This document shows positions 1-8,603 of a stretch of DNA of 57,648 nt, piece after piece. This stretch comes from Pedosphaera sp. (GTDB lineage: Bacteria > Verrucomicrobiota > Verrucomicrobiia > Limisphaerales > UBA9464): the NCBI GenBank assembly GCA_009695205.1, contig SIBK01000002.1, positions 70,153 to 127,800 of the forward strand, read 5' to 3'. The position numbers and the translations under genes are program-made. Under the pieces are notes generated by a model that saw only the letters and a list, made by a program, of their open reading frames with translations, made no database searches and was not told where the DNA came from. Positions within the stretch are counted from its first letter, which is position 1. The number at the start of each line of letters is the position of its first letter.

Positions 1-7
1 CTCTTAC

Positions 8-3000
8 ATGAATGATGTAGTCAAGAAACGGGGTCGTTGGTGGCTGTGGATCGTTGCCGCACTCTTGGTCCTCCTAGTGACCGCGTGGTTTGTCGTCAGC
101 AGTTCCGCATTTGTTCGAGCGGTCGTCCTGCCGCGGGTTGCTGCAGCCACCGGGTGCGACCTCACTGTCGAGCATATCTCGTTGAGTCCCCTATCTCAAA
201 TCACATTGCACAAGCTCCGCCTCACGCCCTCCGGCTCGGAGATCCTCCTCACGGTCGAGTCGGCGCGCGTCCGGTATGATGGATTAGGGTTTCTCCGAGG
301 TGCCATTCGGATCCAAGAGGTGACGCTTGAAACCCCTGTGGTGACCGTGGTTGAGGGGGCGGACGGCAAGAGCAATCTGGACAGGCTACTCGCGTCGTTG
401 AGCTCCGGATCGAAGTCGCCGGGGAATGCCGCATCCGCACCCCCGACGATCGATGTGGCCAACATTTCGTTGCGCAATACGACGTTGCGTAAAACTCGCC
501 CGATCGGACGCGCTGGCATTCAGGTAATGGAGCTTTCCAATCTCAATCTGGCCCTGGACCACCTGAAAAATGGCGGCTCGGGCCGACTGACTCTCGATGG
601 GCTGGGGCGGTTCCTGCAACCGGTCGATGACACGCTCGAGGTTCGGTTGGCGGGTGGGGTGGACCTGACTCTTGGAGAGGATTTGCAGCCGAGAATCGTG
701 AACGGCAGTTTTTCAAATCGTATCAGCACCGCGAAGGGGGCATTTCAAAGCTTTGCCAGCCTCGAGGCGGTGGTGGCAAGCGATCTAACTCCTACCGAGG
801 TGCGGTCGCTCGGCATCCGTTTTCGTCAGAACGGTCGGGATCTGGGACAAATTCGTGTCAACGGGCCGGTCGATCTAGCGAAGAAAAGCGGTAACCTCAC
901 GTACGAAGTTTCTGGCATCGACCGCCGGGTACTCGGCTTGCTCGGGGCCTCAGCGGGTGGTCTCGATCTGGGCCGCACCACTCTCACAGCGAGTGGCCGA
1001 GTGGATCTGTCGGGTGGTGGCAAGAACTTTGCCTCGGAAGGACGGCTCCAGGTGGGCAACTTTGTAGTCTCCTCAACCAACGGCGTGACGCCCGTGTTGG
1101 ATCTTGATGTAGCGTACCAGGGTGCGGTGAATCTGGAAGACAGCACAGCGGTGGTTAACAAGCTGGATCTTTCCGGGAAACAGGGGAATCGGGCGTTGCT
1201 CAAGGCGTCTCTCGACCGTGCAATGACCCTTGCGTGGGGGAAGGGCGGGTCTGGATTCCGCGAATCGACCTTCACACTCGATCTCACCGGCCTCGCACTC
1301 GCTGAATGGCGCCCGTTACTCGGGCCGGAGATTCCGTCCGGAGATCTCGATGCCAAGATCCAGGTGCGCGCGGAAAAGGAGGGCCGTGTTTTAAGGTTTT
1401 CTCTGGGCGGCGAGGGACGCAATCTAGCCGCTCGAGTTGCCGGTAGCCGCGTAGAGAATGCCACACTGAAGCTTGCCGCTGAAGGATCCGTGGAAAATCT
1501 CAAAGTAGTGGCCGTGGAAAAGTTCTCGCTCACACTCCAGCAGGCGGGCCAAGCCCTCGGAGCTGTGGATGGAAGACTCGACTTTAATCCGGATACCCTT
1601 GCGGCCAATGCCCAATTTAATGGATCCGCAATCCTCCCGTCCGTCACCGGATTGTTTCCCGTCCCCGGACTCACAGCACGTGCCGGCGAAGTCAAATTCA
1701 CCGGACTACTGGCGGGGAAATCCACTGGAACTAATTTATCCGTCAGCGTGGATCTGGCCCGCTTTTCGGGAAACTACGGTAATTTTTTGTTCAACGAGTA
1801 CCCGGCAAATTTGATCCTGGCTGCGGGCTTCGTGAACTCCGAAGTTCGTGTCTCCCGCGCAACGGTTACCGCCGGCCAAGGCGGTGCATTGGATCTCTCC
1901 GGAAATTATAATGTGGACCGCCGGAAAGGCCACCTGGTTGCCAAATCCAGAAATCTGAATCAATCGGCACTCGGCCCTTTTCTCGCCGTCGCTTTCCAGC
2001 CGAAGACCCTGCAGTCGCTCAGCATTGATTTGGATCTCACGGCAGACGTCGATGCCGACGGGGACTCTCAGTTGAGCGGTGAGGTGCAGATGAAAAACCT
2101 CGTGGTGCACGACAACGGCCGCCCGATTGGGCTTCCAGCGAAACTCTCGGCATCCATCGACGGCGGTATGAAGGGCTCTCTCGTCGAGATCCGCCGCCTT
2201 CTTCTTGCGATCGATCCAACCTCACAAGCCACGAATCAACTCACCGCCTCGGCGCGGCTGGATCTGGGGAGCAATAAACCTGTTCCGAGCTCGTTTTCAG
2301 TGCAGAGTGATGGCCTGGACCTGACAGCGTATTACGATATTTTTGTTCGTAATCCCGTCGAAGGCACTCCTCCGACGGTGCCTGGGAAGGCATCCCAAGC
2401 GCGTGCCGAGGTGGAGCCTGCTCCCATTCCACTCCCGATTCAAAAACTGGCCGGCGAGATTCGGATCAAACGTTTGCTTCTGCACGATATCGCAATTTCC
2501 AACTGGACGGCAAAGGTCTCGGTTGACCGAGGGGTGGTCCGTTTGGATCCCGTTGCACTCAGTCTTAACGGAGCTCCGATCACCAGCCGCGTGAAGTTGG
2601 ACCTGAGTGTGCCTGGGTTCGGCTACGATCTCGATCTGACGGCGGACGGAATGCCGATTGCTCCGATCAATGATTTGTTGGATCCAGCCTCCGCAGGACG
2701 CCTCGCCGGGACGCTCACGCTGAAGAGTCACTTTCAGGGCAATGGGATCACCGGCCTCAACCTCCAGAAAAACTTGACCGGTCAATTCGAAATGGGCGCC
2801 ACCAACCTGAATCTCGCAGTCGCTCAGTTGAAAAGCCCAATCTTGAAAACCCTGGTATCCGTGATCCTCGGCATTCCAGCCGCCATCAAGAATCCGGCCG
2901 GAGCACTTGGCAACATCGTAAGCCAGCTGACCGGCAGCACGAAGCCCGCAAGTGCTCAGTCGGGGTGGGCTGACGAACTCAGCAAGTCGCCCATTGACGC

Positions 3001-3607
3001 ATTGCAGGTCAACGCCACTGTAGGGTCCAGCAAGGTTCAATTCCAGCGCACCAGCGTGCAAAGCCGGGCGTTTTTAGCCGAGTCCTCCGGAACGGTGTCC
3101 CTTGCCCCTATTCTGACGAACTCCACGCTTGCAGCCCCGGTCGTTGTCTCCCTGAGGCGTCCTTTGGCCGAATTCATCGGGCTCCTCCCCGCCGATTCGC
3201 CCACCAACGCGGTCTACGTCAGGTTGCCAGATTTTCTTTCGCTCAAGGGAACACTCGGAAAACCGAAGGCAGACATGAATCACTTCGTGCTCGCCAAGCT
3301 TGCCTTGAAGTCCGTGGGAGGCCTGGGAGGGCAATCCCTCAAGCCTGTCCGGGAAAAGGGTGGCAACTTGTTGCAAGGTCTGGGCAATTTGCTGAATCGC
3401 GCTCAACCGACTGCCGCGACAAACACTTCATCGCCTGCATTCCGTCCGACGGCTCCCACCACGGTTCCTTCTAAGTCTGCCATTCCCCAGGAAACCCAGC
3501 CACTGTTGAAGACGGGCCCGCCTCCGGCAACCAATCGCACGATTCAGATCGATCCCTTCCGTTCCCTCTTCAAGGGCAGCAAGACCAATAATCCGGCGCC
3601 CAAGTAG
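8..3607 (+). CDS. AsmA-family envelope protein
   Basis: This 1199-residue protein begins with a short basic stretch (KKRGR) and one hydrophobic segment at about residues 11-33, the signal-anchor layout of AsmA/TamB-type proteins. The rest is long, beta-rich and repetitive, with many LDLSG-like and LTGL-like blocks, as expected of a periplasmic bridge or scaffold domain. Near residues 940-985 there is a stretch (LKSPILKTLVSVILGIPAAIKNP) typical of the AsmA C-terminal region. The C-terminal 80 residues are rich in proline, serine and threonine. AsmA-like proteins are thought to help move phospholipids to the outer membrane; that role is inferred from the family. Only seven bases precede the ATG, so no ribosome binding site can be judged, but the signal anchor directly after it supports this start. 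The stop is TAG followed at once by TGA. Confidence 0.8.
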   Translation: MNDVVKKRGRWWLWIVAALLVLLVTAWFVVSSSAFVRAVVLPRVAAATGCDLTVEHISLSPLSQITLHKLRLTPSGSEILLTVESARVRYDGLGFLRGAIRIQEVTLETPVVTVVEGADGKSNLDRLLASLSSGSKSPGNAASAPPTIDVANISLRNTTLRKTRPIGRAGIQVMELSNLNLALDHLKNGGSGRLTLDGLGRFLQPVDDTLEVRLAGGVDLTLGEDLQPRIVNGSFSNRISTAKGAFQSFASLEAVVASDLTPTEVRSLGIRFRQNGRDLGQIRVNGPVDLAKKSGNLTYEVSGIDRRVLGLLGASAGGLDLGRTTLTASGRVDLSGGGKNFASEGRLQVGNFVVSSTNGVTPVLDLDVAYQGAVNLEDSTAVVNKLDLSGKQGNRALLKASLDRAMTLAWGKGGSGFRESTFTLDLTGLALAEWRPLLGPEIPSGDLDAKIQVRAEKEGRVLRFSLGGEGRNLAARVAGSRVENATLKLAAEGSVENLKVVAVEKFSLTLQQAGQALGAVDGRLDFNPDTLAANAQFNGSAILPSVTGLFPVPGLTARAGEVKFTGLLAGKSTGTNLSVSVDLARFSGNYGNFLFNEYPANLILAAGFVNSEVRVSRATVTAGQGGALDLSGNYNVDRRKGHLVAKSRNLNQSALGPFLAVAFQPKTLQSLSIDLDLTADVDADGDSQLSGEVQMKNLVVHDNGRPIGLPAKLSASIDGGMKGSLVEIRRLLLAIDPTSQATNQLTASARLDLGSNKPVPSSFSVQSDGLDLTAYYDIFVRNPVEGTPPTVPGKASQARAEVEPAPIPLPIQKLAGEIRIKRLLLHDIAISNWTAKVSVDRGVVRLDPVALSLNGAPITSRVKLDLSVPGFGYDLDLTADGMPIAPINDLLDPASAGRLAGTLTLKSHFQGNGITGLNLQKNLTGQFEMGATNLNLAVAQLKSPILKTLVSVILGIPAAIKNPAGALGNIVSQLTGSTKPASAQSGWADELSKSPIDALQVNATVGSSKVQFQRTSVQSRAFLAESSGTVSLAPILTNSTLAAPVVVSLRRPLAEFIGLLPADSPTNAVYVRLPDFLSLKGTLGKPKADMNHFVLAKLALKSVGGLGGQSLKPVREKGGNLLQGLGNLLNRAQPTAATNTSSPAFRPTAPTTVPSKSAIPQETQPLLKTGPPPATNRTIQIDPFRSLFKGSKTNNPAPK

Positions 3608-3774
3608 TGAATTCAGGGTCGTTGCAGAATTGTTGCAGCTTTAGCATTGTGTTCCGGCTGCTTCTCTTTTCCACTGTCGGCTATCTACCAGCCAGCCGAG
3701 TACTACTTAGCAGGAGTAACGCGGGTGGTCGTCCTCGTTTCCAGCGTTCGTTTTTGCCGAATCAAAGCGAAATT

Positions 3775-6315
3775 ATGAAAATTCACACTACCCAACAAAT
3801 CACCCGAAAGGGTCTCCCCACTCCATCTCGTCCGTGGATGGCCCTTGCTTGCTCCCTGGCTCTGGCCGGTGGCTTCGCAACAATTCATCCGCAGGCCGCA
3901 ACCGTCGTTCCTCCCTCTTACAAGGTCACGGCGGACACGTCCAAGCCTGGTTTTATTTGGCGAATCTTCGCGAACCAGGCGAACCAGGCGAACAGCTATG
4001 CGCGAACCGAAGACGCCTTGGCGGGCCTTCTGGTTGATGCGGATGGAAATCCCTTGCCCAACCTCGCTGACCCTGCGCAATAGGGCGTCGCCCTTGCATC
4101 AGGTGCGGCCCCCAATCCGGCCAATGCGACGATCCAATTTGAAATCGAAGACGTCATTAACCTGAACAAGAACGACGGTGGCTCCAATGGAAACTTCACA
4201 CCGGACGGCCAAATGCCGGGAGCTCCCGCGACCGACGGGTCAGGGAATGGAATGGCTGCGGAAATCATCACGTATCTCGATCTTCCAGCAGGTGAGATCA
4301 CCATGGGTGTAAATTCAGATGACGGTTTCCACACGACTGTCGGCCCTATCGGCGACCCGTTCAAGACGACGGTATTGGGTCAGTTCGATGGTGGCCGTGG
4401 GGCAGGGGATACAACTTTCAAATTCACGGTGGTGGAAGCGGGAATTTACCCCTTCCGCACTACCTGGGAACAGGGTGGCGGTGACGCGAATGTCGAATGG
4501 TTCACGGTTAAGGCCGATGCAACGAAGGTTCTGGTGAACGATATCGCCAACGGAGGTGTCAAGGCGTATCGAGCAGCGACTGCCAAGCCGTTGGATCCAG
4601 CTATCAAATCTGTCAAACCTCCCATCGGAGATCGGCAATTAGCTGTCGTGGCATCTACCGTCAGTGTGGTTTTGGTGGATGGCGATGTGTCAACCATTGA
4701 TGACGCAAGCATCGACTTCAAAGTCGACGGGAAGCCGGTCGCAAGCAAGGTTCGCAGCGGGAAAACGGTTACACTCACCTATGCTCCCGTCACGATTCAG
4801 TTTCCGGGGGATAAACACGCGGCCGAGCTGACGTTCAAAGCTTCGGGCGGTTTCTCACGGACAGAAAAATGGAACTTCCGGAATCTGAAGAACGTGGTTC
4901 TCCCGACGGCAGCGTTGGTGGAAAACTTCGATTCCACCGTCGAGGGAACTCAGCCGAAGGATTGGGTCGCGACGAACTTCACGCTAGAATGCACCGCCGG
5001 TGATGACATTGCGGATCAAAAATCGGACACCTACAAGAATTGGGTTGTGATTAGCACGGACACGATTGCACTGGTTGACGATGACGGTATTCTCGAAGTC
5101 AATCCGTCGGAGAAACTCAACGGCAAGGCACTGAAGATTGAGGATCTGCGGAGCGGCAACGTTTTGTATGCCGAATCCGATGGTCGGTGTAACGGGACCC
5201 GGGCTACAGTTCTTGCCGACAAGGCGGGAATTTTCGGCCAGACACAGATCATCGTCTCGAAACCGTACAATCTCTCTGCGATCAAGAACCCGGTGCTCTC
5301 GTTCGGTAGTGGATACGAGCAGAACCAGGATAGCTATGGGGGTGTTGAGTATTCCGTCGATGGCGGGAAAACCTGGCTGCCGGTTGTCTATTTCCTGGAC
5401 GGCCCGGATATCTTGGTTAATCCAGACGGAACAACGGATGGCGTTGGCACGCTCAATACCAAACAGGGAGACAGCACTCTCTGGACCGTGGACGGCGTGC
5501 TCAAAGGGGAAGCATACGGTGATGTCATTGCGGCACCGATCGACGCCAAAATCGCCGATTATATCGCTCCGCGGGTGAACGATGACCACACCGAAGGAAA
5601 GCGGATTGAGATTTTCCGCCTCCCGGCGGCAGCTCAGAAGGCGGACGTCCGGCTGCGCCTCTCGGCGACCGGTTCCGACAGTTGGTACTTCTTTGTCGAC
5701 AACATCTCGTTCTACGACATCGCCGACACCACGGTGGTTGAGCTTCCCATCACGGGCTTGAAGGCTGCACTGAGTGACAGCGATATTGTTCTATCTTGGG
5801 TTGGGGGTACCGCTCCGTTCCTAGTTCAGGGTTCCCAAACCATGGGCGGTAGTTGGATCGACCTCTCCACCACTTCCGAGCACACCGCCAAGATTCCTCC
5901 TGTTGCGCCCGTGACGTTCTATCGCATCCAGGACAAGACGACCAAGACTGTCAAGCTCTACAAGGCCGTTCTCAACGGTGCGAGAGAGAAGCCGACAGCG
6001 GTCGTCACCGCAGCCACGGGTCTCGGGCTCTTGGCTATCGATGGAACAACCGCCACTTACCTTGCGAGTTATCAAGGCTTGGGCGGAGCCCCGACAGCGT
6101 GGCACCTGCATCGCGTCGATAAGGCGGATGGCTCGGGTGGCGTCTTCCTTCCGTTCACGCCGGTGGGAGCGCAAGGAACCGCTGGATACTACGCTGGGCA
6201 GGGTACCATCTCAGCCGCCGACGCAGCGTTGGTTGAGGCGGGGAAGGCTTACTTTAATGTTCACACTGCCGCTAATCCCGGCGGTGAAATTCGCGGCGAT
6301 CTAGTAAAGCCGTGA
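3775..6315 (+). pseudogene. Secreted CHRD-domain protein with in-frame TAG
   Basis: A single frame runs from ATG 3775 to TGA 6315 but is interrupted by TAG at 4081-4083 (codon 103). The 43 codons between that TAG and the next ATG at 4213 are open and protein-like, so this is one gene with a nonsense codon, not two genes. The N-terminus has a long signal peptide (cleavage near HPQAA). The middle is beta-rich and contains a discoidin/jelly-roll-like stretch (LVENFDSTVEGTQPKDW). The last ~120 residues, from about codon 727, are a CHRD domain (KLYKAVLNGAREKP through PGGEIRGDLVKP), a fold known from chordin and common in secreted bacterial proteins. TAG serves as the normal stop of neighbouring genes, so recoding is unlikely. 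Function is unknown beyond extracellular export. A 9-bp in-frame repeat encoding ANQ lies at 3970-3993. Confidence 0.75.
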
Positions 6316-6349
6316 TATAGATTTTCGGCTCCGAGTGGAGACGATTGCT

Positions 6350-6401
6350 GGCGGGCTGTGGCGATGAAACCGTGTGTCATCCCACAGCCCGCCTTTTCTT
6401 T
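6350..6401 (+). terminator. Strong rho-independent terminator
   Basis: A 12-bp perfect stem (GGCGGGCTGTGG at 6350-6361 with its complement at 6382-6393) is extended by a 5-bp inner stem (GATGA/TCATC) after a one-base bulge. The loop is nine bases, and TTTTCTTT follows directly at 6394-6401. This is a textbook intrinsic terminator for the CHRD gene, in the gap between it and the converging ruvB gene. Confidence 0.92.
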
Positions 6402-6417
6402 GCCCCCTAAATCAACC

Positions 6418-7479
6418 TCAGAGCAGCCTGGGCTGATTTCCCGGCGGGCTGCCGGCGATGAATTTCAACCCTAGCTTTCGATAGCTCGCTTCGGTCGCGG
6501 TTCGGCCCTGTGAGGTCCGGTTGAGGTATCCTTCCATGATCAGGTACGGCTCGTAAACTTCTTCAATCGTGTCGGATTCCTCACCGACCGCCACGGCAAG
6601 CGAATTCACACCCACCGGTCCCCCCCCGAACTTAACGATAATGGTTTCCAGGATGCGCTTGTCCATTTCGTCGAGACCATTCTCGTCGATCTCGAGAATG
6701 GCGAGCGCCTTGTCGGCCAGGGCTTGGGTGATCCGGCCATCGGCTCGTACCTGCGCGTAGTCCCGCACCCGCCGTAGGAGATTACCAGCGATGCGGGGCG
6801 TGCCGCGGCTGCGCCTAGCAATCTCCATGGCGCCATTTTCCTCGATCTCGACCTGCAGGAGACGTGCGGCTCGCACGAGGATTTTTTGAAGTTGATCCGC
6901 GGTGTAATAACCGAGGCGCTCCCGAATTCCAAACCGAGTTAGCAACGGAGCCGTCAACAGACCGCTTCGTGTGGTAGCGCCGATCAGGGTAAATCGGGGC
7001 AGTTTCAGTTGAACGCTGCGAGCGTTGGGCCCCTGGTCGATGATGATGTCGAGTTTGAAGTCCTCCATGGCGGGATAGAGATATTCTTCGACCGTCTTCT
7101 GGAGGCGATGGATCTCGTCGATGAACAATACATCGCCCTGCTCGAGATTGGTCAGCAAGCCCGCAAGATCCCCCGCCTTTTCGATGGTTGGGCCGCTGGT
7201 GGTCTTTAGGTTCCCGCCCATGGCCTTGGCCAGAATGTTCGCGAGTGTCGTCTTGCCGAGTCCGGGAGGTCCGCTGAGCAGGATGTGATCGAGGGCTTCG
7301 CCTCGTTTTCGCGCCGCTTCGACGGCGATCTCGAGCCGTTCCTTCACTTTGGCCTGGCCTGTGAAATCGACAAATAACGACGGCCGGAGTGTGACCTCCA
7401 GAACCGGGTCCGGATTGTTCAGCGTATTTAAGGGGCGATCCACTGGTGCGCAGTCTGCGGGTCCCTGGAGAAAGTCCAA
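6418..7479 (-). CDS. ruvB: Holliday junction helicase RuvB
   Basis: RuvB is the AAA+ motor that drives Holliday-junction branch migration with RuvA in recombinational repair. The protein shows the family start block ([19 protein letters not shown]), Walker A (GPPGLGKTT), Walker B ([10 protein letters not shown]), the sensor segment [10 protein letters not shown] and the C-terminal winged-helix region ([27 protein letters not shown]). The frame is open back to an ATG at 7677, which would add 66 residues of unconvincing composition. I prefer the TTG at 7477-7479 (353 residues) because it matches the usual family length. No Shine-Dalgarno sequence is visible at either start, so the N-terminus is uncertain. 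The gene is divergent from the pseudopilin at 7734. No ruvA or ruvC is adjacent. Confidence 0.93.
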   Translation of the reverse strand: MDFLQGPADCAPVDRPLNTLNNPDPVLEVTLRPSLFVDFTGQAKVKERLEIAVEAARKRGEALDHILLSGPPGLGKTTLANILAKAMGGNLKTTSGPTIEKAGDLAGLLTNLEQGDVLFIDEIHRLQKTVEEYLYPAMEDFKLDIIIDQGPNARSVQLKLPRFTLIGATTRSGLLTAPLLTRFGIRERLGYYTADQLQKILVRAARLLQVEIEENGAMEIARRSRGTPRIAGNLLRRVRDYAQVRADGRITQALADKALAILEIDENGLDEMDKRILETIIVKFGGGPVGVNSLAVAVGEESDTIEEVYEPYLIMEGYLNRTSQGRTATEASYRKLGLKFIAGSPPGNQPRLL

Positions 7480-7733
7480 AGATGAAATTGAAAATCTCTG
7501 CTGTTCCACAGGACCCGCCCTTTCATTTTCTTCCGTTGAGAAACGAAGGGGATTTGGCAAAGCTGAGAGCGTCGAGACGTTCACGGCCCGCGTGCGCTGA
7601 GTTTTGACTGCTCCGTCGCCGCCCCCGGGTAGGTCTTCCGGTTCTACTCGACAAAGTCCAGCGACCAACCCAGACATTGGGCTGCCGCCGCGGGCAACAT
7701 GGGCAACATGGGAAACGAAGTGATTCGAGATCT

Positions 7734-8492
7734 ATGAAAAATTCGTGGTTCCGGTTCCGTCGAGTAAACCGAGTCCGTGCTTTCACCCTGATTGAGCTGT
7801 TGGTCGTGATAGCGATCATCGCCATCCTTGCCGGCATGCTGCTTCCGGCGTTGGCTGCGGCCAAAGAGAAAGCTCTGCAAACGGCCTGCATCAACAATAA
7901 CCGGCAACTGGCTCTCGCCTTGCAGATGTATCCGGCGGATAGCAACGACTACATGCCTTGGCCGAACTGGGAGAACACCTTCGGACCCGGCTGGCTGTAT
8001 CAGCCAGTGGCGGGAAGAGCACCGGATCCCGTGAAGACCAATGAGTTACCTTTCATCGAAGCCGGTTTATACTGGACCTATTTGAAAAGCCGCAAAGTGT
8101 ATAACTGCCCCCTCGATCGGACCAATGTGATCTCTTGGCAGAAGCGACAACAGCGGATTTCGAGCTACGTGATGAACGGGGCTGTCTGTGGCTTCGCCAA
8201 GCTCGGCCAAGGCAAATCCTACAAACTGGGCGCATTCAATGGGGCGGCCTACGCGCTGTGGGAGCCAGACATCAAGAATTACGGAGGCGTTTGGGGGTCC
8301 AACCCCGGGTTTGACGGCAGTCAGTATCCCAATGAATTGGAAGGGATTGGGCGGCGCCACAAAAAGGGAGCCATCATTACCGGCTTCAGCGGACAAGTGC
8401 ACCTCATCCGATATGAGACGTTCCAACAGGAGCAAACCCGCAATAAACCCGGCCTACTATGGTGTGTACCGGGGAGTCCAACAGGAGAATAA
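7734..8492 (+). CDS. Pseudopilin-type secreted protein
   Basis: This 252-residue protein starts [19 protein letters not shown]. The basic leader precedes a type IV prepilin/pseudopilin cleavage and methylation motif ([18 protein letters not shown]), after which the helix continues to [13 protein letters not shown]. The prepilin peptidase would cut before the phenylalanine. The rest is the DUF1559/H-X9-DG-like globular part common in Verrucomicrobiota and Planctomycetota, with YNCPLD, a YVMNGA motif and a C-terminal [12 protein letters not shown] 7734 is chosen because the leader fits the motif; the frame also extends upstream to a TTG at 7677. It stands alone, without other type II secretion genes. 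It probably sits in the envelope as a minor pilin-like or matrix protein, but its role is unknown. Confidence 0.85.
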   Translation: MKNSWFRFRRVNRVRAFTLIELLVVIAIIAILAGMLLPALAAAKEKALQTACINNNRQLALALQMYPADSNDYMPWPNWENTFGPGWLYQPVAGRAPDPVKTNELPFIEAGLYWTYLKSRKVYNCPLDRTNVISWQKRQQRISSYVMNGAVCGFAKLGQGKSYKLGAFNGAAYALWEPDIKNYGGVWGSNPGFDGSQYPNELEGIGRRHKKGAIITGFSGQVHLIRYETFQQEQTRNKPGLLWCVPGSPTGE

Positions 8493-8603
8493 CAGGACCA
8501 AAAATTCCGCCGATGTCCGAGCTCAAAGCCCGCAGGGGCTGAATTCCGCAGTTTAGCCCAATCCGGACTTTGCGGCCGTCCATCCAGTGCTAATTCTTGC
8601 AGC

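Noticed and set aside
826..1725. A 299-codon open frame on the minus strand inside the AsmA gene
   Set aside because: It mirrors the AsmA codons, has no family features and is typical of GC-rich antisense frames.
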